From Kushneria indalinina DSM 14324 (lineage in GTDB: Bacteria; Pseudomonadota; Gammaproteobacteria; Pseudomonadales; Halomonadaceae), in the NCBI RefSeq assembly GCF_003385845.1, contig NZ_QRDJ01000009.1, positions 62,001 to 126,000 of the forward strand: a DNA stretch of 64,000 bases, read 5' to 3'. Shown one piece after another: positions 16,959 to 25,800 of the stretch. Position numbers and translations under genes: made by a program. The notes beneath the pieces are model-generated. The model was given only the letters and a program-made list of their open reading frames with translations. It was not told the DNA's origin and did not search any database. How positions within the stretch are numbered: position 1 is the first letter of the stretch; each line of letters opens with the position of its first letter.

Positions 16959-18719
16959 ATGCTGCAACCCGTATCCCGCCAGAGTGACCTGACGCTCGAA
17001 AAAACCGCGATTCCGCCGCGCCCGGACAACGTCAGCACCTGGGCCCCCCTGTCGATTCCCGCCTTTCGCATCATCTGGATCGCCAATCTGTTCGCCAACC
17101 TGGGTGTGTGGGCGCAGTCGGTGGCGGCGGCCTGGGTCGTGACCTCGGCGCATGGCAGCCCCGTCATGGTGGCCATGATTCAGGTCGCCGCCGCCGCCCC
17201 GCTGGTGTTGATGTCGATCGTGACCGGCGTGATTGCCGACAACTACGACCGACGCAAGGTGATGCTCTTCGGGCTTTTCATCGAGGTACTGGGCGGGGTC
17301 TTCATCACCGTCATCGCCTTTATGGGGCTGCTCACGCCAACCCTTCTGATCGCATCGATTTTGTGCGTGTCGGTTGGCGGTGCCATTACCACGCCGGCCT
17401 GGCAGGCGGCGGTCAACGAACAGGTGCCGCGCAACCTGGTCAGCAGCGCGGTGCTGCTCAATAGTGTCAACTACAACGCCGCCCGCGCCATCGGCCCGGC
17501 CATCGGCGGCATGCTGCTGGCCGCGCTCGGGCCGGCGTGGATCTTTCTGCTCAACGTCTTTTGTTTTTGCACCCTGATCTGGGCACTGTGGCGCTGGCGA
17601 CGCGCCGTGCCCAAAAAAAGCCTGCCGCCCGAGCGGCTGTGGGAGGGGGTCAAGGCCGCCATTCACTTCACCCAGTATTCCAGCGTCACGCGTTTGATCA
17701 TGCTGCGTTCGTTCATCTTTGGTATTTCGGCCAGTGCCATCTGGGCGCTGCTGCCGTTGCTGGCGCATGATCATCCCGGCGGCAACGCCTCGCTCTACGG
17801 CTACATGCTGGGTGGGCTGGGCGTGGGGGCGATTGCCGCCAGCACGCTGGTCAATCGGGCTCGCCGCCGTCTTGGCAGCAGTCGACTGATCAGCGTAGCG
17901 GCCATGATGCTGGGGGGCGTGATGCTGGTGCTGGGCGGGTTCAATACGCTCTGGGCGCTGTTTCCGGCGCTGATCATCGGCGGCAGCTGCTGGATTGCCG
18001 CGGTGGCCTCCTACAACTCCGCCGTGCAGGTACTGGTGCCGGACTGGGTCAAGGCGCGGGCGCTGGCGCTCTATCAGACCGCGCTCTACGCCGGGCTCAC
18101 CATGGGCTCGTTTCTCTGGGGCCATATGGCCGAGGGACTGGGCACGCAGACGGCGCTGATGATGGCCGGCGGCCTGCTGCTGGTCTCGGCGCTGGTGCTT
18201 TTGCCCTCGCGCCTGCCGGAGCTGGACAGCGACAGCCTGATGGGCGCGCCGGAGACCCGCACCGAGGCGCCGGACTTCGAGTTCAACCCCGGTCGCGGCT
18301 CGGTGATGGTGACCATCGAATATCGCATCAATGCCGATCAGGTTCGCGATTTCGCCCGCGCCATTCGCCCCCTGCGCCGGCTGCGGCTGCGCAACGGGGC
18401 CAAACGCTGGTCGCTGTATCGCGATGTCGAAGCGCGCGATCTGTGGCAGGAGGTCTTTCTGGTCCCCAACTGGCTGCAGCATCTGCGCATGCAGGATCGT
18501 CAGACCATGGCCGACCGCGCCATCATCGAGCGGGTCGCCGCCATGCATGTCGGGCCCGAGCCACCGCGCATGCGTCACGGCGTCAGCTATCGCACCGCCC
18601 GCTATGACGGCGAAGGCGCCGCCCTCAGGCCGGTGCAGACACAAGCCCTCGATGACCACGCCCCCTGGGGGGAGGAGGATCATCATGGCGACCCTGACAG
18701 CCCGGGCGCGAGCCGTTAG
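16959..18719 (+). CDS. MFS_3-family exporter with C-terminal soluble domain
   Basis: 586 residues. Twelve-helix MFS part (about 25-420): LFANLGVWAQSVAAAWVV, a motif-A-like VIADNYDRRKVMLFG, and NSVNYNAARAIGPAIGG. A soluble C-terminal domain follows (about 445-570: MVTIEYRINADQVRDFARAI, LRNGAKRWSLYRDVE). This organisation is that of the MFS_3 (transmembrane secretion effector, EntS-like) family. Role may be siderophore or drug export. The substrate is unknown. I chose 16959 rather than 16926 because GAAGAG lies upstream of the former. recQ starts 36 bases downstream. Confidence 0.8.
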   Translation: MLQPVSRQSDLTLEKTAIPPRPDNVSTWAPLSIPAFRIIWIANLFANLGVWAQSVAAAWVVTSAHGSPVMVAMIQVAAAAPLVLMSIVTGVIADNYDRRKVMLFGLFIEVLGGVFITVIAFMGLLTPTLLIASILCVSVGGAITTPAWQAAVNEQVPRNLVSSAVLLNSVNYNAARAIGPAIGGMLLAALGPAWIFLLNVFCFCTLIWALWRWRRAVPKKSLPPERLWEGVKAAIHFTQYSSVTRLIMLRSFIFGISASAIWALLPLLAHDHPGGNASLYGYMLGGLGVGAIAASTLVNRARRRLGSSRLISVAAMMLGGVMLVLGGFNTLWALFPALIIGGSCWIAAVASYNSAVQVLVPDWVKARALALYQTALYAGLTMGSFLWGHMAEGLGTQTALMMAGGLLLVSALVLLPSRLPELDSDSLMGAPETRTEAPDFEFNPGRGSVMVTIEYRINADQVRDFARAIRPLRRLRLRNGAKRWSLYRDVEARDLWQEVFLVPNWLQHLRMQDRQTMADRAIIERVAAMHVGPEPPRMRHGVSYRTARYDGEGAALRPVQTQALDDHAPWGEEDHHGDPDSPGASR

Positions 18720-18755
18720 GCTATCGCTCCTTCCCGTGATGACCGGAGCTTTCGC

Positions 18756-20753
18756 ATGCCCACTGACGCGACCGATACCGCGCACCAGACCCTTGAGACG
18801 GTCTTCGGCCTTGACGACTTTCGTACCGGCCAGCAGCCGGTCATCGAGCGGGTGCTGGCCGGGCGCTCCACGGCGGCCATCTTTGCCACCGGCGCCGGCA
18901 AGTCGCTGTGCTATCAGCTGCCGGCGCTGCACCTGCCCCATCTGACGCTGGTCATTTCACCGCTGCTGGCGCTGATGCAGGATCAGCTCGCCTTTCTGAA
19001 ATCCCGCGGCATTGCTGCAGCCAGCATCGACTCGACCATGGACCGCGACGCCGTGCGCGAGGTGATGACGCGCGCCCGTCAGGGGGAGCTCAAGATCCTG
19101 ATGGTGTCGGTCGAGCGGCTGCGCAACGAGCGCTTTCGTCACTTTCTTCAACAGGTGGCCATCTCATCGATGGTGATTGACGAGGCCCACTGTATCTCCG
19201 AGTGGGGCCACAACTTTCGCCCGGACTATCTGCGCCTGCCCGAGTATCAGCGCGAGTTCAATATACCGCAGGTGCTGCTGCTGACCGCCACGGCCACGCC
19301 GCAGGTCATCCAGGACATGCAGCGAAGCTTTGCCATCGACGAGGGTGACGTGATCACCACCGGCTTTTATCGCCCCAATCTGAACCTGCAGGTGCGACCG
19401 GTCGCCCAACAGCAGCGTGTTGATGCACTGATCGAGTGGCTGGCGCCGCAGCAGGTTTCGGGGCAGGAAGCGCCCACCATCATCTATGTCACCCTGCAGC
19501 AGGGTGCCGAGACGGTGGCAAGGGCACTGTCGGCGCACGGCATTCAGACGCGCGCCTATCATGCGGGGCTTGGCGCCGAGATTCGCGACGAGATCCAGCA
19601 GCAGTTCATGCGCGGCGAGGTGCCGGTGATCGTCGCCACCATCGCCTTTGGCATGGGCATCGACAAGCGCAATATCCGCAACGTCGTGCATTTTGACCTG
19701 CCCAAATCGATCGAGAACTACAGCCAGGAGATCGGCCGGGCCGGGCGTGACGGGGCGTTCTCGACCTGTCTGATGCTGGCCGGGCGGGACGGTCTGGGGG
19801 TACTGGAGAACTTCACCCATGGCGATACCCCCGAGCGCGAGGGCATCCAGCGGGTGCTCGAAGAGATTCAGGCCGCGGGGCAAACGCCGGAGCGCCAGTG
19901 GCCGGTGGTGATGAATACCCTCTCGCGGGACAGCAACATCCGGGCGCTGCCGCTGAAAACGCTGCTGGTGCGCCTTGAGATGATGGGCGTTATCGCGCCG
20001 CGCTTTACCTACCTGGCCGAATATCGCCTGCGCTACCAGCTGCCACCGGCGGAACTGGCCGCGAAATTCGAAGGCGAGCGCGCCGATTTCATCCGCCTGG
20101 TGATCGACAACATCCCCATCGCCCGCACCTGGGGCACGGTGGATTTCGAGCGCGTGCATCAGGCCGGTCAACACGCCGGCATTGATGCCACGCGCACCCG
20201 TGTCATCACGGCGCTGGAGTACTTTCAGGACAAGGGCTGGGTGGTGCTGGAGGGCAAGCGCATGACGGATGTCTTCGAGGTATGTACACCCGATATCGAC
20301 CCGGTGAGCATGGCGCGCGAGCTGCACGAGGGCTTTTGCACCCGCGAGCGCGCCGATATCGAACGGCTGTCGCAGATGCTGTCGCTTTTTGAATCCGACA
20401 CCTGCCTCACCCGGCGGCTGGCCCTGCACTTTGGCGATACGAACGCGCCCGAGCGCTGTGGGCACTGCTCGGTGTGCGACGGCCATGTGGCTCGGCTGCC
20501 GGCGCCGCCCACATCTACCCCGCTGGAGTCACACTCGTTTGAGGCACTTGCCGGACCGCTGATCGCCCGTCATCAGGAACAGTTCCAGCGAGCGCCCACC
20601 CCCGAGCGAGTCGCGCATTTTCTCTGCGCGCTGGCCATGCCGGTGTTCACGCCGCTCAAGGTGCGCGGGCTCAAGACGTTTGGGGCGCTGGAGGGCTACA
20701 CCTATCCGCAGGTACGCCAGTGGGCCGAACAGCATCTGAACACGCAAGGCTGA
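18756..20753 (+). CDS. RecQ-family ATP-dependent DNA helicase
   Basis: 665 residues, somewhat longer than E. coli RecQ. Motif 0 FGLDDFRTGQQPVIE, Walker A TGAGKSLCYQLPAL (about 46-59), DEAH box DEAHCISEWGHNFRPDY, motif III LLLTATATPQV, and the helicase C-terminal motif QEIGRAGRDG. The zinc-binding region has four cysteines (TCLTRRLALHFGD and ERCGHCSVCD). The C-terminus does not show an obvious HRDC repeat. It should unwind 3'-tailed or branched DNA in repair. It might be a second RecQ-like enzyme rather than the main RecQ. The HDAC-like gene starts 1 base after its stop codon. Confidence 0.88.
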   Translation: MPTDATDTAHQTLETVFGLDDFRTGQQPVIERVLAGRSTAAIFATGAGKSLCYQLPALHLPHLTLVISPLLALMQDQLAFLKSRGIAAASIDSTMDRDAVREVMTRARQGELKILMVSVERLRNERFRHFLQQVAISSMVIDEAHCISEWGHNFRPDYLRLPEYQREFNIPQVLLLTATATPQVIQDMQRSFAIDEGDVITTGFYRPNLNLQVRPVAQQQRVDALIEWLAPQQVSGQEAPTIIYVTLQQGAETVARALSAHGIQTRAYHAGLGAEIRDEIQQQFMRGEVPVIVATIAFGMGIDKRNIRNVVHFDLPKSIENYSQEIGRAGRDGAFSTCLMLAGRDGLGVLENFTHGDTPEREGIQRVLEEIQAAGQTPERQWPVVMNTLSRDSNIRALPLKTLLVRLEMMGVIAPRFTYLAEYRLRYQLPPAELAAKFEGERADFIRLVIDNIPIARTWGTVDFERVHQAGQHAGIDATRTRVITALEYFQDKGWVVLEGKRMTDVFEVCTPDIDPVSMARELHEGFCTRERADIERLSQMLSLFESDTCLTRRLALHFGDTNAPERCGHCSVCDGHVARLPAPPTSTPLESHSFEALAGPLIARHQEQFQRAPTPERVAHFLCALAMPVFTPLKVRGLKTFGALEGYTYPQVRQWAEQHLNTQG

Positions 20754-20754
20754 G

Positions 20755-21672
20755 ATGCGCCTGCCGCTGATTCACCATCCGGGCTATACGTTCGAGTGGC
20801 CCGAGCGCCATCCCTTCCCGATGGCCAAGTTCCGCGCCCTGCGCCAGCAGCTCTCGGCGCTGGGTTTCGATGATGATCCGCTGATCGACTGGGTCACGCC
20901 GACGCCGCCTGCCAGTACCGCGCTGCTGCGGGCCCACACGGAAGCCTGGCTGCAGACCTTTTATCTGGGCGACAGCGACCCGAAGGCCCGAAAGCGCAGC
21001 GGCTTTGACTGGTCACCGCAGCTGGCCGAGCGCACCCTGCTGGAAGTGGGCGGCACGCTGTCAACGCTTCGCGCCGCACTCGAGACGGGCCTTGCCTGCA
21101 ACACCGCCGGCGGCACCCATCACGCCTACCCGGACGCCGCCAGCGGCTACTGCCTGCTCAACGACCTGGCGGTGGCCGCCCATGAGGCGATGGCCGTTTA
21201 CGGCGTGACCAACATCCTGATCATCGACTGCGACGTCCACCAGGGCGATGGCACCGCGTTTGCCTTTCAAAATGACCCGCGCGTGTTTACCTGCTCGATC
21301 CACGGCGCGGACAACTTTCCGTTTACCAAACGTCAGAGCGATCGGGACATCGCCCTGCCCCGCGGGACCGATGACGCCGCCTACCAGGCCGTGCTGGAAC
21401 GTGAAATCCCGGCACTGCTGGACCGCCTGCAGCCCGAGCTGGTGTTTTTCGATGCCGGCGCCGACGTCCATGCCGGTGACCGACTGGGGCATTTCGAGCT
21501 GAGCCTTGACGGCATCTACCGGCGCGACCTCTTTGTACTGCATCAGTGCCGAGCGCGCAGTATTCCGGTGGCGGCGGTGATCGGCGGCGGCTATGACCGC
21601 AATCTCGCAGCACTGGCCGAGCGCCACGCGCAGCTGTTTCTGGCCGCGCGCGAGCTACTGCGCCAGACGTAA
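20755..21672 (+). CDS. Histone-deacetylase-fold hydrolase (HDAC11/acetoin-utilisation-like)
   Basis: 305 residues with the arginase/deacetylase fold. Active-site blocks are AGGTHHAYPDAASGYCLLNDL (His-His charge relay), IDCDVHQGDGTAF (Asp and His zinc ligands), FFDAGADVHAGD (third ligand Asp) and VIGGGYDR. The bacterial members deacetylate small acetyl-amines or proteins. The exact substrate is unknown. The ATG follows the RecQ stop by a single base, which implies translational coupling and a shared transcript ending at the terminator just downstream. Confidence 0.87.
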   Translation: MRLPLIHHPGYTFEWPERHPFPMAKFRALRQQLSALGFDDDPLIDWVTPTPPASTALLRAHTEAWLQTFYLGDSDPKARKRSGFDWSPQLAERTLLEVGGTLSTLRAALETGLACNTAGGTHHAYPDAASGYCLLNDLAVAAHEAMAVYGVTNILIIDCDVHQGDGTAFAFQNDPRVFTCSIHGADNFPFTKRQSDRDIALPRGTDDAAYQAVLEREIPALLDRLQPELVFFDAGADVHAGDRLGHFELSLDGIYRRDLFVLHQCRARSIPVAAVIGGGYDRNLAALAERHAQLFLAARELLRQT

Positions 21673-21673
21673 A

Positions 21674-21705
21674 AAAAGCGCCGGAGCCATGGCCCCGGCG
21701 CTTTT
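21674..21705. terminator. Bidirectional intrinsic terminator
   Basis: AAAAGCGCCGG (21674-21684) pairs with CCGGCGCTTTT (21695-21705), with inner GCC/GGC pairing. A/T tails on both sides suit both the plus-strand deacetylase transcript and the minus-strand M16 peptidase transcript. Confidence 0.85.
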
Positions 21706-21731
21706 GATGACCAACACGTTACGACCGTTGA

Positions 21732-24449
21732 CTACTGCGCCGCCGGCCCCCGAATACCGGTGACAAACCCATCCGGGCGAATGTGTGCCCTGAAGGCTTC
21801 CTGCACCTCTTCGGGGGTGAGTTTCACGAACTGCTCCGCCGCCCGGGTGGTGGCATCCAGCGGCTTGTCGGAGAGCGCCAGATCCAGCAGCGAGCCGCTG
21901 ATCGCGCCGTAGCTGGCCGCCTGCATCGGCATGGCCCGCAGCAGAATGCTCTTGGCCCGGTGTAGATCGCTGTCGCTGACCGGTTCATTCTGCAGGCGCT
22001 GGAGGTTGTGGATGATCAGCTCGCGCGCCTGATGGACCTTGTCAGGGTCGCTTCCGAAGCTGACGTTGAAGCGCCCACGATGGGCCTGCAGCGCCAGATT
22101 CGAGCTGACGCCGTAGACCAGTCCGCGCTGTTCGCGCAGCGCCTGGTGCAGCCGCGAGGCGAAATCACCGCTGAGGACCTGATTGCCCAGAAACAGCGCA
22201 AAGCGATCATCACTGTCGCGATCCACATCGATCATCTGCGACAGGGTGACCTGCGACTGGCTGGCGGCGCTGTCGGGCGTATTAAACGCGCCGGCCTGAT
22301 TGAGTGCCACGGCCGGATAGTCCACCTCGGGTTTTGCCCCCTGCGCCTGCCAGTCGCCGAAGTAGCGCGCGACCTGATCACGCACCTGCTCGGGGTCAAC
22401 GTCACCCACGACCACCATGGTGGTCATGTCCGGGCGGGAAATGCGTTCAAAGTACTGCTTCATGTCCTCGAGCGTGATGCTATCCAGCGACTCGGGCGTC
22501 ATGTGGCGCCGCTGGGGGTCATCGTCGGGCAACAGCGCCCCGAGCATGGCGTTGGTATTCAAAAAGCCGGGGCTTTGCAACCGGCCGGGCAGCGCCTGGG
22601 CGCTCTGCTGCTTGAGGGTATTGAAGGCCTCCTCGGAGAAACTCGGGTTGAGCTGATGCTCGGCCAGCAGCGCCAGCCCGTCGTCGAAGCGCGCCTTTGG
22701 CACCACCAGACCGAAGCGGGTGCCGGCCCGCTCCTCGGCCCCCAGCTCATCCACGGCCGCGCGCAGCGTTTGACGGTCACGCGACTGGCTGCCGTAGCCG
22801 TACATGCCTTCCAGTATCTCGCTGACGCCCTCCTTGCCCGGCGGCGCCTGCAGGTCCTCATTGGTCCTGATGGCACCGCTTAACATGACGCGATCGCTGG
22901 CGGTTTCAGGCTGCACGATCAGGCGCAGGCCGTTGTCGAGACGGTAGTCCTTCGGGTCGAGCGTCGAGACCGGAATGTCGAGATTATCGAAGGCGTGCTC
23001 GGCCCACTGCGGCAGTTCGACCGGTCCACTGGGCGTCGTGGTCAGATCCTCCGGCTCGCCATAGCCCTCACCGCTGGTCGGCTCGCCGGAGGTCTCCGGC
23101 GTCAGCACCGCGGTAATGGCGTGCTCGGGTTTCAGGAGCCTTGCGGCCAGCGCGTTGACGTCATCGACGGTGACCGCCTCATACTGCGCCTTCATGGCCT
23201 GCGGAGAGTCGAGACCGCGCTTGATCAGGGCATCCGACCAGGCGCTGGCCAGCCCCGAGACCGACTCACGGGAGGCGTCCACCTCGGCAATGATCCGGCG
23301 TTTGGCGGCCTCAACCAATGAGGGGTCCACGCCGTTGTCGGTCACGTCCTCGATGATGGTCTGCATGCGCGCCTGAATCGGCGCCGGATCACCGCCCTGC
23401 GGGAAGACGCCGACGGCCATCGCCAGGCCCGCATGGGGCTGCAGCTGGCCACCCATGCCGCCGGCCAGCGCCGTGCCGTCATATCCCATGCCGGCCAGCT
23501 CGCCGCGCTCGGAGCCCAGCACGTCCAGCAGGACCTGGGTGGTGGCGAAGTCGTCATCCTGCAGGCCGGGCGTGCGCCAGCCCATGTAGATCGAGCCATA
23601 GGGACTGTTGGTCGGCAGCTCGATGGTGCGCGCCTCCACCGGCTCGAAGTCGAATTCGGGCCGCTTGGGCAGATCGCGTTCGGGGATATCGCCAAACAGC
23701 GTCTGAACGCGGGAAAGCGCCTGTTGCGGGTCGACATCGCCGGCGATCACCAGCGTGGCGTTATTGGGCACATACCACTGATCGTGAAAGGCCTTCAGAT
23801 CGGCCGCGGTGGTGTTGTCAAAGGAGTCGCGCGTGCCCAGCGGTGTCCAGGCATAGGGCGTGCCGCGATAGAGCTCCTCGACCAGCTGGGTATAAAAGCG
23901 AAAGGCCGGATTGGAGAGATTGCCCGACACCTCCTGCTCGATGGCGCCGCGCTCCTGTGCCCAGTCTTCGGCACTCATGTCGATGGCCTTCATGCGTGAG
24001 GCCTCGATATGCAGCGCCACGTCCAGATCGTCGGTGGGGACGGTGAAGTGGTACTGGGTGCGGTCGTTTTCGGTAAAGGCGTTCATGTTGCCGCCCATGT
24101 TGGCCGAAATGACCGACAACTGATCCTTTGAAAGCCCCGGGCCACCGCGAAACATCATGTGCTCGACGGCGTGCGCCGTGCCGGGGAACTCGCTGGAGCC
24201 TTCACTGGAGCCGACGTGGTAGTTGACCTGAGTGGTCACCACCGGCGCCAGGTCGCTGTGCACGATGACAACCTCAAGGCCGTTGTCGAGCGTAGTGCGC
24301 AGTACGTCATCGCGCTGGTCCTGCGCCTGGGCCACACCCATGCTCGCCATGACCAGACACAGCCCGGCCAGACCGCGCCCGGTGCGTGACAGTCGAGCGC
24401 GCCACAAAAGGCCGGCGTTACCCGTGATGCCTGTTAACTGCATGTCCAT
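21732..24449 (-). CDS. Periplasmic M16 (pitrilysin/insulinase) zinc metallopeptidase
   Basis: 905 residues from the ATG at 24447-24449 (AGGG just upstream). An export signal ends near VAQAQ about residue 42. The inverted zinc motif HAVEH lies in TAHAVEHMMFRGG (His93, Glu96, His97). Two M16 halves follow, each about 430 residues. The second half (from about LDIPVSTLDPKDYRLDNGLRL) lacks an HxxEH motif, as is normal for the non-catalytic half. It should degrade peptides in the periplasm. The longer frame from 24710 overlaps hemY and is not supported. An alternative start is the ATG two codons later (24443). Confidence 0.9.
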   Translation of the reverse strand: MDMQLTGITGNAGLLWRARLSRTGRGLAGLCLVMASMGVAQAQDQRDDVLRTTLDNGLEVVIVHSDLAPVVTTQVNYHVGSSEGSSEFPGTAHAVEHMMFRGGPGLSKDQLSVISANMGGNMNAFTENDRTQYHFTVPTDDLDVALHIEASRMKAIDMSAEDWAQERGAIEQEVSGNLSNPAFRFYTQLVEELYRGTPYAWTPLGTRDSFDNTTAADLKAFHDQWYVPNNATLVIAGDVDPQQALSRVQTLFGDIPERDLPKRPEFDFEPVEARTIELPTNSPYGSIYMGWRTPGLQDDDFATTQVLLDVLGSERGELAGMGYDGTALAGGMGGQLQPHAGLAMAVGVFPQGGDPAPIQARMQTIIEDVTDNGVDPSLVEAAKRRIIAEVDASRESVSGLASAWSDALIKRGLDSPQAMKAQYEAVTVDDVNALAARLLKPEHAITAVLTPETSGEPTSGEGYGEPEDLTTTPSGPVELPQWAEHAFDNLDIPVSTLDPKDYRLDNGLRLIVQPETASDRVMLSGAIRTNEDLQAPPGKEGVSEILEGMYGYGSQSRDRQTLRAAVDELGAEERAGTRFGLVVPKARFDDGLALLAEHQLNPSFSEEAFNTLKQQSAQALPGRLQSPGFLNTNAMLGALLPDDDPQRRHMTPESLDSITLEDMKQYFERISRPDMTTMVVVGDVDPEQVRDQVARYFGDWQAQGAKPEVDYPAVALNQAGAFNTPDSAASQSQVTLSQMIDVDRDSDDRFALFLGNQVLSGDFASRLHQALREQRGLVYGVSSNLALQAHRGRFNVSFGSDPDKVHQARELIIHNLQRLQNEPVSDSDLHRAKSILLRAMPMQAASYGAISGSLLDLALSDKPLDATTRAAEQFVKLTPEEVQEAFRAHIRPDGFVTGIRGPAAQ

Positions 24450-24537
24450 TGATCCCTGACACGTTGATCCGCTGCGGGCGGCCCGCGGGGGCCGCACTCG
24501 TTGATTCAAAGACGGTACAAGGCGCGAAAGCGCCACG

Positions 24538-24560
24538 AAAAAGAGCGCCCGCAGGCGCTC
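24538..24560 (-). terminator. Terminator of the hemCDXY operon
   Basis: Read on the minus strand, GAGCGCC-TGCG-GGCGCTC is followed by TTTTT (plus-strand A run at 24538-24542). It lies about 20 bases after the hemY stop codon. Confidence 0.85.
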
Positions 24561-24579
24561 CATGAACCGGTCGTTGATG

Positions 24580-25800
24580 CTAGCTGGTATGTTCGCTGGG
24601 CTGCGGCAGCGCCGGCAGCGAACGGTCCAGCAGCTCCACGCTCTTGCGATAGTAGTGCTGACTCTTGCTGTGCTGGCCGAGACTGGCATAGAGCCTGGCA
24701 AGCTCGGCACAGGCCACGCCGCTGGGGCGCTGACGGTGACTGGCCTCGAAGTACTCCTGCGCCTTGCCCCAGTAGGCGTTGCGCAGCGACAGCCGACCCA
24801 GCGCCATCAGAAGTTCCGGGTCATTGGGCCGCTCCTGCAGCCACTTCTCGGCGGTGACCAGCTGGCGCTCGGGCTCGACCGACAGCAGGCCGTAATGTGC
24901 CACCAGCCGGCTGTCCCAGCGATTGCGCAGCGACTGGCGAATCATGCTCTCGGCTTCAGCGGCATCATTGCCGCGCTCAAGAATGCTGGCCTGCAGCAGG
25001 ACCAGATCCACATCGCCTCTGAGCGCTTCGGGCATCTCCGCCCAGAGCGTGCGGGCCCGCTCGGTATCCTGCTGCTGACCGGCCTGAGTCAGAAGGGCCA
25101 GATAGGTGCGCCGTTCGAGCACCCGACGCTCTTCTTCGCTGATCAGATCGTGACGTTCGAGCTTCGGCAGCAGCCGGCGCATGCCTTCCCAGTCTTCCAC
25201 GTTGAGATAGGCCTGCTTGAGCAGCTTGAGGACCTGCGGATGCTCCGGCATCTGGGTCTGCAGACGCGTCAGGGTAGCAAGCGCCTGCTCGGACTGCTGA
25301 CGGTCCAGCATCAGCTGCGCCTGCATCAGCCCCACGGCGCTGTCGGCGCCCTCGGTGCTGTGGTGCGCCTTTTTCAGAAGCTCATCGGCCTGCTCATGAC
25401 GGCCCTGATAGTGGGCCGCCAGCGCCGCGGAGAGATAGTTGACCAGCGGCGTGGAGGAGTCCTGCGCCGAGCGGGTCAGCGACTGCTCGGCACGCTTCCA
25501 GCGCCCTTCGGCCAGCGCCACCAGCCCCTTGACGGTGCGATGCATGGCCTGGCGATTGCGGGTACGGGCATTCCAGAGCTTCATGCGGCTGACCGGACGA
25601 CGCAGGCGCCAGAGCAGGCGCAGGACGAAATGCAGCACTAAAAAGAGCGCAAACAGCAGCAGCATGCCGAACCAGAAGGAGGTCTGCAGCGAGATGTCGC
25701 CCACCCGGATCAGGATGTAGCCCGGCGTGGACATCATCAGCTGGCCGATCAGCGCCCCGGCAGCCAGCCCGATGACAATGAACAGGATCAGCTTTCTCAT
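24580..25800 (-). CDS. hemY: HemY-like inner-membrane TPR protein
   Basis: 406 residues. Two N-terminal membrane segments (LILFIVIGLAAGALIGQL and a second around residues 40-62), then HemY_N-type sequence LKLWNARTRNRQAMHRTVKGLVALAEG (approximate) and TPR-like helical repeats to the end. In gammaproteobacteria this protein is encoded last in the hemCDXY operon. Its exact role is unclear but it is linked to heme synthesis. Overlaps the end of hemX by 4 bases, so the two are translationally coupled. Not the protoporphyrinogen oxidase that shares the name in Gram-positives. Confidence 0.9.
   Translation of the reverse strand: MRKLILFIVIGLAAGALIGQLMMSTPGYILIRVGDISLQTSFWFGMLLLFALFLVLHFVLRLLWRLRRPVSRMKLWNARTRNRQAMHRTVKGLVALAEGRWKRAEQSLTRSAQDSSTPLVNYLSAALAAHYQGRHEQADELLKKAHHSTEGADSAVGLMQAQLMLDRQQSEQALATLTRLQTQMPEHPQVLKLLKQAYLNVEDWEGMRRLLPKLERHDLISEEERRVLERRTYLALLTQAGQQQDTERARTLWAEMPEALRGDVDLVLLQASILERGNDAAEAESMIRQSLRNRWDSRLVAHYGLLSVEPERQLVTAEKWLQERPNDPELLMALGRLSLRNAYWGKAQEYFEASHRQRPSGVACAELARLYASLGQHSKSQHYYRKSVELLDRSLPALPQPSEHTS

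Noticed and set aside
16797-18941. 714-codon open frame on the - strand opposite the MFS_3 gene
   Set aside because: His/Gln/Arg-rich low-complexity translation typical of antisense frames. The + strand gene has clear family motifs.
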